Assembly (NCBI GenBank): GCA_002436065.1
Contig: DIXP01000105.1
Span: 26,471 to 90,470 of the forward strand
Length of the DNA stretch: 64,000 nt
Direction: 5' to 3'
Source: Chloroflexi bacterium UBA6077
GTDB taxonomy: Bacteria; Chloroflexota; UBA6077
The position numbers and the translations under genes are program-made. Shown one piece after another: positions 1 to 7,610 of the stretch. Each line of letters opens with the position of its first letter. The stretch's first letter is position 1. The notes beneath the pieces are model-generated. The model was not told the DNA's origin. It searched no databases and was given only the letters and a program-made list of their open reading frames with translations.

Positions 1-2
1 TC

Positions 3-470
3 CACCTGGGGGTCACCGAGGCAGGCACGTCCTGGTCAGGGACCATCAAGTCCGCCGTGGGGCTTGGCGCGCTACTGGCAGAGGGCATAGGTGACACCGT
101 GCGGGTCTCCCTGACCACACCGGACAAAGCGGAGGAGGTCCGGGTCGCTTACGAAATCCTCAAGTCGCTGGAGCTGCGCGCTCGTGGACCGGTCCTCACC
201 TCGTGCCCCACCTGCGGCCGAACGGAGGTGGACCTCCTGGCGCTGGTACACCAGGTGGAGGAGGCTCTCTCCAGAGTCAAGACAGAGCTACACGTGGCGG
301 TGATGGGGTGCGTAGTCAACGGCCCGGGTGAGGCTGCCGGAGCCGACCTGGCCGTGGTGGGCGGCAAGGGCGCGGTGGCGCTCTATCGCCGGGGCCAGTT
401 CCTCCGGCGGGTGTCCGAAGCCGAGGCCGGCAAAGCCCTCCTGGAGGAGATCGCCGCCGGCCTACGGTAA
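3..470 (+). CDS. ispG: 4-hydroxy-3-methylbut-2-enyl diphosphate synthase, C-terminal part (5' truncated by window edge)
   Basis: IspG (GcpE) catalyses the penultimate step of the MEP isoprenoid pathway, reducing MEcPP to HMBPP with a [4Fe-4S] cluster. The reading frame is open from base 3 and begins HLGVTEAGTSWSGTIKSAVG, a typical IspG core block, so the gene starts outside the window. The three cluster cysteines are visible as SCPTCGR (two) and MGCVVNGPGEA (one), followed by the conserved Glu of NGPGEA. The end after LLEEIAAGLR is normal for the family. A GTG at 57 is only an internal codon. The gene is unrelated to the efflux genes that follow and probably ends the preceding housekeeping region. 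Confidence 0.95.
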   Translation, partial: HLGVTEAGTSWSGTIKSAVGLGALLAEGIGDTVRVSLTTPDKAEEVRVAYEILKSLELRARGPVLTSCPTCGRTEVDLLALVHQVEEALSRVKTELHVAVMGCVVNGPGEAAGADLAVVGGKGAVALYRRGQFLRRVSEAEAGKALLEEIAAGLR

Positions 471-518
471 CACCCGATGAGTCGACCTCTGCGAATATGC
501 CCATGCGCAACACCACCC

Positions 519-558
519 TTGACATCTTCGGGAATCGAGTTACAATCTAACCAGTTAG
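519..558 (+). promoter_or_regulatory. tetR promoter with overlapping operator
   Basis: TTGACA (519-524), a 16-bp spacer and TACAAT (541-546) make a near-consensus sigma-70-type promoter. The inverted repeat CTAAC-CA-GTTAG (547-558) abuts the -10 box, and a further TTAG half follows. It would cover the transcription start and fits autorepression by the TetR protein encoded at 599. Confidence 0.75.
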
Positions 559-598
559 TTAGTTCGCGCGACGCTGGTCGGAAAGAGGTGAAGGCAAG

Positions 599-1288
599 TT
601 GCCTGAAGCTCGAATCGCACGAGGACGAACTCGCGATGCGGAGGCAGCACGCACCGCAATTCTCAATGCGGCTGAGGAGGCGTTCGCGGAGCACGGTTTC
701 GATGGCGCGCGCGTCGATGCCATCGCGGCAGGATCGAGCTACAACAAGAGCCTGATCTTTCAGTACTTCGGAGACAAGCTCGGCCTCTACACCGAGGTGA
801 TCAAGCGTGCCCAGAGGGAGACGAGCGAACTGCGAGCGCGCGGCTTTGCAGCGCTGCTGGAGGACGATACCATCGCCACGGACGCCCGCCGATTCAGAGC
901 GCTCCTCGAGACGGCCGTTCGAGGCTCCTTTGACTACCTGCTGGAACGTCCGCGCCTAAGTCGCATACTGCTCTGGGAGATGGCAGCGGGCTGGCAGACC
1001 CTGACAAGGATCAGTCCACAGTTTCCGAAAGAGCACATCGAACGATTCGAGAGGCTCTTCGACAGGGCTCAGAAGGCCGGTCTTGTGCGATCGGGTTTCC
1101 TTCCCCTGGCGCAGCTCTCCCTGCCCCTGCAGATCTGTCAGTCCTATCTGGCCTATCTCCCCTGGTTTCGAGTACTTCTCCCCGGCGAAGACCTTTCGTC
1201 CCCGGAGGCGCTGGCAAGCGCGCGCGAGTACTTCGTCGCGCTCGTGGTAGCCGGGATCATGGCCGATGCCCCAGTAATGGAATTCTAG
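599..1288 (+). CDS. TetR/AcrR family transcriptional regulator
   Basis: A 229-aa TetR-type repressor. The N-terminal helix-turn-helix (about residues 18-65) carries the family pattern ILNAAEEAFAEHGFDGARV, then a recognition helix ending in SLIFQYFGDKLGLY. The C-terminal all-helical ligand domain has no clear relative here. The TTG start at 599 is chosen because GAAAGAGGTGA lies just upstream and the HTH begins at the right distance. It is followed 18 bp later by an ABC ATPase and permease, so it is the probable local repressor of that exporter and of itself. Its sequence is not close to the TetR at 17058, although the two exporters are. Confidence 0.88.
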   Translation: MPEARIARGRTRDAEAARTAILNAAEEAFAEHGFDGARVDAIAAGSSYNKSLIFQYFGDKLGLYTEVIKRAQRETSELRARGFAALLEDDTIATDARRFRALLETAVRGSFDYLLERPRLSRILLWEMAAGWQTLTRISPQFPKEHIERFERLFDRAQKAGLVRSGFLPLAQLSLPLQICQSYLAYLPWFRVLLPGEDLSSPEALASAREYFVALVVAGIMADAPVMEF

Positions 1289-1306
1289 AAGAAGGGGTGT
1301 CACGCG

Positions 1307-2248
1307 ATGTCGCTGACGACGACCGCTATCTCGATATCCGGCCTGGCCAAGTCCTTCGGCTCAACCCGCGCCCTCGACGGCCTCGACCTCTCCGTCCGCA
1401 CAGGTGAGGTCCACGGCTTCCTCGGCCCCAACGGAGCCGGCAAGACCACCACCCTCCGCATCCTCCTCGGCCTGCTGCACGCCGATAGCGGCAACGTCTC
1501 GCTGCTCGACGGCGACCCCTGGCACGATGCCGTAGACCTCCACCGTCGCCTGGCCTACGTGCCGGGCGACGTCGCCCTCTGGCCTGACCTCTCAGGAGGT
1601 GAGATCATCGATCTCCTGGGATGTCTTCGAGGCGGCCTCGATCCTCGGCGCCGCGCCAACCTGCTGGAACGCTTCGACCTCGATCCCAGGAAGAAGGCCC
1701 GCACCTACTCCAAGGGCAACAGGCAGAAGGTCGCCCTCATCGCCGCCCTCGCCTCCGACGTCGAGCTGCTGCTGCTGGACGAACCCACCTCGGGCCTCGA
1801 TCCCTTGATGGAGGCCACCTTCCGACAGTGCATCGAGGAGGAGCGAGGGAAGGGGAGGACCGTCCTGCTCTCCAGCCACATCCTTGCCGAGGTCGAGGCG
1901 ATCTGCGACCGGGTGACCATCATCCGAGCAGGCCGCACCGTCGAAAGCGGTACCCTGGCCGAGCTGCGCCACCTCACCCTGACCGCTATCTCCGCCGAGC
2001 TGGCAATCCCGCCCTCGGGCCTGGCCGAACTACCGGGGGTCCACGGCCTGCAGCTCGACGGCAGCAGGGTGAGCTTCTCGGTGGAGTCCAACGCCCTGGA
2101 CCCTGCCCTGCGGCTCCTTACCAACGCGGGTATACGCAGCCTGGTCAGCCAGCCCCCTACCCTGGAAGAGCTGTTCCTGCGCTACTATCAGACGGAGGGG
2201 CCAGCGAACAGCGACCAGGGCCTCGGGAACAGGGGGGTGTCCCGATGA
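1307..2248 (+). CDS. ABC transporter ATP-binding protein (drug-exporter type)
   Basis: A 313-aa nucleotide-binding subunit of a two-gene ABC exporter. Walker A GPNGAGKT is at residues 40-47, the signature is the variant YSKGNRQ (about 134-140), Walker B LLLLDEP is at 154-160, followed by the D-loop SGLD and an H-loop in LLSSHILAE. The roughly 80-residue C-terminal extension resembles the DrrA/CcmA-type drug and lipid exporter ATPases. It overlaps the permease by 4 bp (ATGA), so translation is probably coupled. Its first 230 residues are close to identical to the ATPase at 17881, which points to a recent duplication or gene conversion. The substrate is unknown. Confidence 0.93.
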   Translation: MSLTTTAISISGLAKSFGSTRALDGLDLSVRTGEVHGFLGPNGAGKTTTLRILLGLLHADSGNVSLLDGDPWHDAVDLHRRLAYVPGDVALWPDLSGGEIIDLLGCLRGGLDPRRRANLLERFDLDPRKKARTYSKGNRQKVALIAALASDVELLLLDEPTSGLDPLMEATFRQCIEEERGKGRTVLLSSHILAEVEAICDRVTIIRAGRTVESGTLAELRHLTLTAISAELAIPPSGLAELPGVHGLQLDGSRVSFSVESNALDPALRLLTNAGIRSLVSQPPTLEELFLRYYQTEGPANSDQGLGNRGVSR

Positions 2249-3762
2249 AGGAGCTAACAGGCACCGGAGCGCTGATCCGGTTGATCTTGCGCCGGGACCG
2301 CCTCCTGCTACCCCTTTGGGTCGCGGTAGTGGTACTCGTACCGATAGGCATAGCGGCCAGCTTCGCCTCGCTTTACCCCACCGCCGAGGCGCTTAGGGCA
2401 TACGCCGAGGAGAGTATGAACACCCCTGCGGCGGTCGCGATGCTCGGGCTCGTGTACAACCCGACCCTCGGCGGGCTCGTTGCGTGGCGGACGGGGCTGA
2501 ATAGCGCCATCCTGATCGCGCCGGTGAGCATCCTCTTCGTTATAAGGCACACTCGAACCGAGGAGGAGTCCGGACGGCGCGAACTGGTGGGCTCGGCCGT
2601 GGTCGGTCGGTTTGCGCCGCTCACCGCCGCGCTGATCGTGGTGGCGGGCGCCAATCTGGTGATCGCCACCCTCATCGCCGGTGGACTCATCAGCCTCGGC
2701 CTTCCCGCCGCGGGCTCCATCGCCCTGGGACTGTCGGCGGCGTCCGCCGGCTGGGTCTTCGCCGCGGTTGCGGCGGTGGCCGCGCAGTTGACGCAGAGCC
2801 CCGGCCCCGCCCGGGGCATCGCCCTGGGAGTCTTCGGCGCGTCCTATGTGTTACGAGCCACCGGGGACGCGGGCGGCGAACAGGGCGCATTGTTCTGGCT
2901 GTCCTGGCTGTCGCCCCTCGGCTGGGTGCGTCTCACCCGCGCCTTCGCCGGCGAACAGTGGTGGGTCTTCGCGCTGTTCGCCGGACTCATCGTCGCGCTG
3001 GTCGCTGCCGCCTACATGCTGTCGGCACGGCGCGACCTGGGTGCCGGCTTCCTGCCGCAGCGACTCGGCCCGGCCACAGCGTCGCCCAGCCTGCGCAGCC
3101 CGCTCGCCCTTGCGTGGCGACTGCATCGTGGCGCCCTGCTCGCGTGGACCGCGGGGTTCGCCGCGTTCGGCATCGGCTTGGGCGCTGTAGCCCAGAGCAT
3201 CTCTCGCTTCCTCGAGGTCCCCCAGCTTCAGGAGTGGGCGATCCAGGCGGGCGCGCAGGACGCCGGCGACGCCTACCTGTTCACAATCATGTACGTCCTG
3301 GCCCAGGTGGTCTCGGCCTACGCCCTGATGGCCACCTTGCGGATGCGCTCCGAGGAAACCGAGGGTCGAGCCGAGGCGGTGCTGGCGGCGCTCGGTCTGA
3401 CCGTCGGGTTGCTGTCCGGATTGAGTGTCGGCGACGTCGGCGGTGAGCTGCCGCGCCTCTTCGGTCGCACTATGGCAGCATTGCCTGCCGTCTGGGTGAT
3501 GACCGGGATCGCGGCGGCAGCGTACGGTCTTGTGCCTCGGTTCGCCGCGGCCCTGAGCTGGAGCGCCCTCGCGCTGTTCTTCGCCCTCGAGCTGGCGTGG
3601 GAGTTGAGGCAGGTGAGCACGTCGGTGTTCGGCCTCTCGCCCTTCGCCTACGTGCACTGGGCCGCCCCGATAACCGTGAAGCCTCTGATCTGGCTCACCG
3701 CAGTAGCCGCGGCCCTCATCGCGCCGGGGCTTGTCGGCTTCCGCCGTCGGGACATTGGGTGA
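2245..3762 (+). CDS. ABC transporter permease (ABC-2 exporter type)
   Basis: A 505-aa polytopic membrane protein, the export channel for the ATPase at 1307. The start is the ATG at 2245, inside the ATGA overlap with the ATPase; the open frame reaches further upstream but only as a shadow of the ATPase gene. The protein begins MKELTGTGALIRLILRRDR, then has about a dozen hydrophobic segments in two similar halves, each near an RHTRTEEE or RMRSEETEGRAE loop. It aligns throughout with the permease at 18798 but lacks about 25 residues just after RAE, which removes most of one membrane segment. Export may therefore be impaired or topology altered. Confidence 0.88.
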   Translation: MKELTGTGALIRLILRRDRLLLPLWVAVVVLVPIGIAASFASLYPTAEALRAYAEESMNTPAAVAMLGLVYNPTLGGLVAWRTGLNSAILIAPVSILFVIRHTRTEEESGRRELVGSAVVGRFAPLTAALIVVAGANLVIATLIAGGLISLGLPAAGSIALGLSAASAGWVFAAVAAVAAQLTQSPGPARGIALGVFGASYVLRATGDAGGEQGALFWLSWLSPLGWVRLTRAFAGEQWWVFALFAGLIVALVAAAYMLSARRDLGAGFLPQRLGPATASPSLRSPLALAWRLHRGALLAWTAGFAAFGIGLGAVAQSISRFLEVPQLQEWAIQAGAQDAGDAYLFTIMYVLAQVVSAYALMATLRMRSEETEGRAEAVLAALGLTVGLLSGLSVGDVGGELPRLFGRTMAALPAVWVMTGIAAAAYGLVPRFAAALSWSALALFFALELAWELRQVSTSVFGLSPFAYVHWAAPITVKPLIWLTAVAAALIAPGLVGFRRRDIG

Positions 3763-3800
3763 CTTGTGGAGCCACAGACAGCCATACCATCTTGAACCGT

Positions 3801-4007
3801 TCAACCGATGTCTTCATCGTCCAGCGTGAATATCTGCTCCACCGGCTGTCCCAGCAGTCTGGCCATCTTGAGCGCCAGAGCAAGGGATGGATTGTACCGT
3901 CCCTTCTCAATGGCGTTCACGGTCTGCCGGGATACGCCGACTCCCCGAGCCAGCGCCTCCTGCGTCATGTGAGCTTGCCGGCGCAGCTCCGAAACCCTAT
4001 TCCTCAC
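3801..4007 (-). CDS. XRE-family helix-turn-helix regulator, YozG-like small repressor
   Basis: A 68-aa single-domain HTH protein. Residues 4-58 hold the Cro/CI fold with MTQEALARGVGVSRQTVNAI as helices 2 and 3, followed by ALKMARLLGQPVEQIF, the usual tail of this class. It overlaps the 3' end of the membrane-protein gene upstream by 11 bp, so the two form a translationally coupled pair. Small XRE repressors of this kind commonly sit with a small membrane protein of unknown role. The palindrome at 4295-4314 upstream of the operon is the likely binding site. Confidence 0.88.
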   Translation of the reverse strand: MRNRVSELRRQAHMTQEALARGVGVSRQTVNAIEKGRYNPSLALALKMARLLGQPVEQIFTLDDEDIG

Positions 4008-4242
4008 GGCTGCCGGTCAGGTTACGCTGAACGTAGAGATAGACCGCCCAGTAGACGATAATCGCCATGAGCAGAACTATAAACTGCGCGGGAAGGACAG
4101 GCATCAGCACAACGTCATGAATCGACCATCCAAGAAGCAGCACCATGGCTGTCAGCCAACTCAGCCGCACCGCCAGGCCGGAAATGTGCATGTACATCTC
4201 ATCGGCGCCGGCTCGAAACCCTAGCCTCGTAAATAGCCTCAT
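3997..4242 (-). CDS. Small integral membrane protein, partner of the XRE regulator
   Basis: An 81-aa protein with two clear hydrophobic segments: LSWLTAMVLLLGWSIHDVVL and FIVLLMAIIVYWAVYLYV. The open frame extends to 4305, but the ATG at 4242 is preferred because AAGGAGA lies 6-8 bases upstream and the longer version would begin inside the operator. No family assignment beyond the small membrane proteins that accompany YozG-like XRE repressors. A role in sensing or in modulating the repressor is inference from the operon only. Confidence 0.72.
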   Translation of the reverse strand: MRLFTRLGFRAGADEMYMHISGLAVRLSWLTAMVLLLGWSIHDVVLMPVLPAQFIVLLMAIIVYWAVYLYVQRNLTGSREE

Positions 4243-4272
4243 TACCGTCTCCTTACATAGAGTGTGGGATGC

Positions 4273-4314
4273 ACGATACCACGCCACGCACGCGATGTAA
4301 AGCATACTTTACAT
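4273..4314 (-). promoter_or_regulatory. Promoter and operator of the membrane protein-XRE operon
   Basis: A perfect inverted repeat ATGTAAAG-CATA-CTTTACAT spans 4295-4314. On the - strand TTTACA (4296-4301) is separated by 17 bp from TATCGT (4273-4278), so the -35 box lies inside the palindrome. Binding there would block RNA polymerase, which fits autorepression by the XRE protein. Confidence 0.65.
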
Positions 4315-4412
4315 TTCCGAGCTGCCTTGCGGGCCTTCGTTCCGCACCTGCCTGCGGTCCAATTCACCCATGTGGGGGTACTCCTGGCCCATTATGTAAC
4401 TATCGCCTATGA

Positions 4413-4430
4413 TATAATTATTGCCTATGA
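4413..4430 (+). promoter_or_regulatory. -10 box implying a leaderless luxR-type mRNA
   Basis: TATAAT at 4413-4418 is only 8 bases before the ATG at 4427, and no Shine-Dalgarno sequence precedes that ATG. Transcription would start at or next to the start codon. A 12-base imperfect direct repeat (4401-4412 and 4419-4430, TATYGCCTATGA) flanks the box. No good -35 is visible, so an activator may be required. Confidence 0.5.
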
Positions 4431-5938
4431 AGGCTCCAGAACTGCTGAAAGTCAAGCTGCTCGTGCCCCCAGTCCGGCGGGACCTGGTGGAGCGTCCACA
4501 GCTGTTCGCCCTGCTCGGCGAGGCCCTCTCGAAGAGGCTGGCCGTCGTGTCCGCGCCGGCCGGCTACGGGAAGACTACGCTCGTGAGCGGCTGGGCGCAG
4601 CAGGTCGGGCTTCCGGTGGCCTGGCTGTCGCTGGACGAGGGCGATAGCGACCCGGCCCGGTTCGTCAGACAGCTGTGCGGCTCTATCGAGGCGGTCGCCC
4701 CATCCCTCACGGGGAAGCTGCTTGAGTTGGTCCAGGCGGACCAGTTTGGCGGGTTGGGAGCGGGAGGCTCGATCGAAGCCCTCCAGACGGGGCTGCTGAA
4801 CCAGCTTCAGTCGCTGCCCCATCCCCTCGTCCTGGTCCTGGACGATTTCCACCTGATCTCCGCGCAGCCGATCCATGAGATCGTCGCCTTCCTGGTGGAC
4901 CACCTGCCCCCGCAGATGCAGCTGGTCATCGCATCACGGGCCGACCCGCCCCTGCCGTTAGCCCGGCTGAGGGCACACGGCCAACTGATCGAAATCCGCC
5001 AGAGCGATCTGCGCTTCACGACGGAGGAGGCGATCACCCTGCTGAATCAGGTAATGGGGCTGAGTCTGGAGGCCGGTGACGTAACCGCGCTGGCGACGCG
5101 CACCGAGGGTTGGATCGCGGGTCTTCAGCTGGCGGCGACCTCCCTCCAGGTCCGCGACGATGCCCACCGGTTCATCCAAGAGTTCAAGGGCAGCAATCGC
5201 TACGTCCTGGACTACCTCGTGGAGGAGGTTCTCCAGGGGCAACCCCGAGAGGTCCAGGGCTTCCTGCTGGAGACCTCCGTACTGGACCGATTGACCGGCC
5301 CGCTGTGCGACGCAGTCACGGAACGGGGCGGCGGACAGACCATGCTGGAAGAGCTGGAGCGCGCCAACCTGTTCATCGTTCCCCTCGACGACGAGCGCCG
5401 GTGGTATCGCTACCACCGCCTCTTCGCCGATCTGCTGCAGAAGCAGCTGGTACAGGCTCGCCCGGAACTGGTGCCGGTCCTTCACCGTCGAGCCAGCGCG
5501 TGGCACGAGCAGAACGGGTTGCAGGCCGGGGCGATCGAGCATGCCCTGGCGGCGGAGGATTTCGAGCGGGCGGCGCAGCTGATAGAGCGGGTCGCCGAGA
5601 TGACCTTGATGCGCGGCGAAGTCACGACGCTCCGCCAGTGGCTCGACGCCTTGCCGGAGACGGAGCTGGGCACCCGACCATCGCTCTCCCTCTACCACAG
5701 CTGGGTGCTGCTGCTGGGGGGCGAGGCCCTGGAGATGGTCGAAGCGCGGCTCGCCCAGGCGGAGGGGTATCCCGCCCTTCTCACCCTGCCTCTGCGAGCG
5801 TGGGCCGCCCAGTATCGGGGCGACATCAACGCCGGCATTGATCTGGCACGAAGCGCGCTGGAGCAGTTGCCCGAGCACGAAGCGCGCTGGAGCAGTTGCC
5901 CGAGCACGAGGCGCTGCTGCGAGGGTTGGCCGCACTGA
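4427..5938 (+). CDS. MalT-type LuxR regulator, N-terminal part (frameshifted gene)
   Basis: The N-terminal portion of a large ATP-dependent LuxR activator. Walker A APAGYGKTT is at residues 43-51, a Walker B-like LVLVLDDFHLI is near 140, then the winged-helix and the start of the superhelical repeat region. The frame ends at 5938 because a 29-bp unit is tandemly duplicated at 5846-5903. Deleting one copy joins this frame exactly to the one at 5896-7224 and gives a protein of about 922 residues, normal for MalT-like regulators. A TTG at 4421 is an alternative start. As written the gene is broken; a sequencing error or a reversible repeat are possible. Confidence 0.8.
   Translation: MKAPELLKVKLLVPPVRRDLVERPQLFALLGEALSKRLAVVSAPAGYGKTTLVSGWAQQVGLPVAWLSLDEGDSDPARFVRQLCGSIEAVAPSLTGKLLELVQADQFGGLGAGGSIEALQTGLLNQLQSLPHPLVLVLDDFHLISAQPIHEIVAFLVDHLPPQMQLVIASRADPPLPLARLRAHGQLIEIRQSDLRFTTEEAITLLNQVMGLSLEAGDVTALATRTEGWIAGLQLAATSLQVRDDAHRFIQEFKGSNRYVLDYLVEEVLQGQPREVQGFLLETSVLDRLTGPLCDAVTERGGGQTMLEELERANLFIVPLDDERRWYRYHRLFADLLQKQLVQARPELVPVLHRRASAWHEQNGLQAGAIEHALAAEDFERAAQLIERVAEMTLMRGEVTTLRQWLDALPETELGTRPSLSLYHSWVLLLGGEALEMVEARLAQAEGYPALLTLPLRAWAAQYRGDINAGIDLARSALEQLPEHEARWSSCPSTRRCCEGWPH
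5846..5903 (+). repeat. 29-bp tandem duplication that breaks the luxR-type gene
   Basis: Two perfect back-to-back copies, 5846-5874 and 5875-5903, beginning GCACGAAGCGCGC. Because 29 is not a multiple of three the second copy shifts the frame. Removing one copy restores ...EQLPEHEALLRGLAAL... without any other change. Confidence 0.95.
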
Positions 5939-7224
5939 GTCTGGCCGGCGCCTATCACGCCCAGGGCGACTTCGCCTCGAGCCAGCGGGTGCTGCAGGAA
6001 GCCGCGCTGGGCAGCCGCCAGACGGGCAACGTGATGATCGCCGTATCCGCGGCCTACTACCAGGCGGAGCGTTGCCGCCGTGAGGGGGATCTTCGGCAGG
6101 CGAGGTCGCTGTTCCAGCGCGCGCTCGATCTGGCCACGGACAGAAGCGGTGAGCGCTTTCCCGTTGCCAGCCTGGCCCTGGTGGGGCTGGGCGAGATCGC
6201 CCGCGAAGAGAACGAGTTCGGCGCTGCCCTACAGTACTTGCGCGAGGGAACAGCGCTCGCGGGGCGTTGGGCGCCGGTGGCGGCCATCCAGGCTTATCTT
6301 ACACTGGCGCGGATCAGGCAGGCTCAGGGGGATTGGGGCGGCGTCCAGGAGGCGCTGGAGGCGATGAGGCAGGCGGCGAGCCAGTTCAGGGCCACAGACC
6401 AGGGCGACCAGATGCTGGAACTGGCCCGGGCGTGGATGCAGGTAGCTCAGTACGATCCTTCGACCCGCTCGGAGCAGGCGCTGGAGGGTCCGCGGCGCTG
6501 GGCCGACCGGTACGGCCTCGGCGGAGAGGTCGATCCCGAGGCGCTAGAGAAGGACGACGACATCAATGTTCGCCGTCTGCGCAAGTACCAGTATCCCGTA
6601 GCGGCCCGATTGCGGATAGCCGAAGGCCGCCCGAGGGAGGCCCTAGCCCTGCTGGAGTCGGCGCTACCCATCGTCGAGAGGATGAACCGGATTGGGCTGG
6701 TGATCGAGTATCAAGCACTCATCGCCTTGGCTGCACAGGCACTCGGCCAGGATGAAAGGGCCATGCAATCATTGGAACGGGCGTTGGCTCTGGCTGAGCC
6801 AGCCAGCTTCGTGCGCCTCTTCGTGGACGAAGGGAAGCCGATGGCTCGTCTGCTGTACGAGGCGGCTACACGGCACATCCATCCCGAATACGTCGGACGC
6901 CTGCTGGCAGCATTTCCGGCGAGCTGTCAGCCAACTGCTGATAGCTGGCAGCACTCAGCTATCAGCCCCCAGAAGGGGGAGGGTCACAAGCACTCGGCGC
7001 TCAGCACTCATCGTCCGACGGTTACCCCGTTAAGCGAGCGTGAGCTGGAGGTGCTGAGGCTGATTGCCACGGGCTTGTCCAACGAGGAGGTCGCGAGGCA
7101 ACTCGTGGTCTCGCTGCCCACCGTCAAGTTCCACACGGGCAACATCTACAGCAAGCTGGGGGTCAGGAATCGGACTGAGGCGGTCGCCAGAGGGCGCGGC
7201 CTCGGCCTTCTCCCCCTGGCGTAG
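5896..7224 (+). CDS. MalT-type LuxR regulator, C-terminal part with HTH (frameshifted gene)
   Basis: The C-terminal portion of the same gene: TPR-like helical repeats (roughly residues 1-330 of this segment), a linker, and a LuxR/FixJ DNA-binding domain. The HTH reads LSERELEVLRLIATGLSNEE, then VARQLVVSLPTVKFHTGNIY. The linker before it (codons at about 6921-7020) is encoded by sequence related to the inverted-repeat element at 29341-29483 and looks inserted in frame. A TTG at 5896 follows the duplication, so independent translation of this half is possible but unproven. The gene lies upstream of, and may control, the small protein and PEP-synthase-like enzyme that follow. Confidence 0.8.
   Translation: MPEHEALLRGLAALSLAGAYHAQGDFASSQRVLQEAALGSRQTGNVMIAVSAAYYQAERCRREGDLRQARSLFQRALDLATDRSGERFPVASLALVGLGEIAREENEFGAALQYLREGTALAGRWAPVAAIQAYLTLARIRQAQGDWGGVQEALEAMRQAASQFRATDQGDQMLELARAWMQVAQYDPSTRSEQALEGPRRWADRYGLGGEVDPEALEKDDDINVRRLRKYQYPVAARLRIAEGRPREALALLESALPIVERMNRIGLVIEYQALIALAAQALGQDERAMQSLERALALAEPASFVRLFVDEGKPMARLLYEAATRHIHPEYVGRLLAAFPASCQPTADSWQHSAISPQKGEGHKHSALSTHRPTVTPLSERELEVLRLIATGLSNEEVARQLVVSLPTVKFHTGNIYSKLGVRNRTEAVARGRGLGLLPLA
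6921..7010 (+). repeat. CAGCTATCAGC-type repeat inside the LuxR linker
   Basis: This stretch contains AACTGCTGATAGCTG and CTCAGCTATCAGC, the same words that form the arms of the element at 29341-29483. It is translated as a low-complexity linker (CQPTADSWQHSAISPQKGEG). It appears to be an interspersed repeat tolerated in frame between the helical repeats and the DNA-binding domain. Confidence 0.55.
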
Positions 7225-7328
7225 CCTTTCCCCGCAGCACCTCCCCGAACCTATACCCAAACCGTACCTTCGGCTAGTTTCGGCCAACCCTGTCTGGCGT
7301 TAGAGTATCTATACAGTGTTACTCGACC

Positions 7329-7610
7329 ATGAGGACTAACCCAATGGAAGCTCAGGCTGCCGATAGGCAACGGACTTATCGCATCATCGTGCAGGGCCGG
7401 CTCGACGAAAGCTGGTCCCAATGGCTCAGCGGCATGTCGGTATCCATTGAGCGAACGGACGACGGGATACCCGTAACCGTACTCACCGGTCCGGTTGTGG
7501 ACCAGTCCGCCCTGCGCGGCATCTTGAACCGGCTGTGGGATTTGAACCTGACCTTGATTTCCGTAAACCCTGTCTGGAAAGGCTCTTCTTGCGAGGAGGC
7601 AAATCGATGA
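7329..7610 (+). CDS. Small hypothetical protein coupled to the PEP-synthase-like enzyme
   Basis: A 93-aa soluble protein with no recognised domain. It reads TYRIIVQGRLDESWSQWLSG, then alternates short strands with one helix (ALRGILNRLWDLNLTLIS), a pattern that would suit a compact alpha/beta domain. The pattern resembles the small proteins of unknown function that lie downstream of MalT-like regulators in Chloroflexota. Its last four bases overlap the ATG of the next gene (ATGA at 7607), so the two are probably translated together. The Shine-Dalgarno for the next gene lies in its C-terminal codons. Confidence 0.7.
   Translation: MRTNPMEAQAADRQRTYRIIVQGRLDESWSQWLSGMSVSIERTDDGIPVTVLTGPVVDQSALRGILNRLWDLNLTLISVNPVWKGSSCEEANR

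Noticed and set aside
1621..2244. Long upstream extension of the first ABC permease frame
   Set aside because: It is a shadow of the ATPase gene in another frame, rich in Arg and Pro; the permease homology begins exactly at ATG 2245.
2851..3804. 317-codon open frame opposite the ABC permease
   Set aside because: Low-complexity, Gln/Arg/Gly-rich product typical of antisense frames in high-GC genes; no homology.
5938..5938. UGA ending the first LuxR half considered as selenocysteine or recoding
   Set aside because: The break is fully explained by the 29-bp duplication; sequence after the shift point is out of frame before the UGA is reached.
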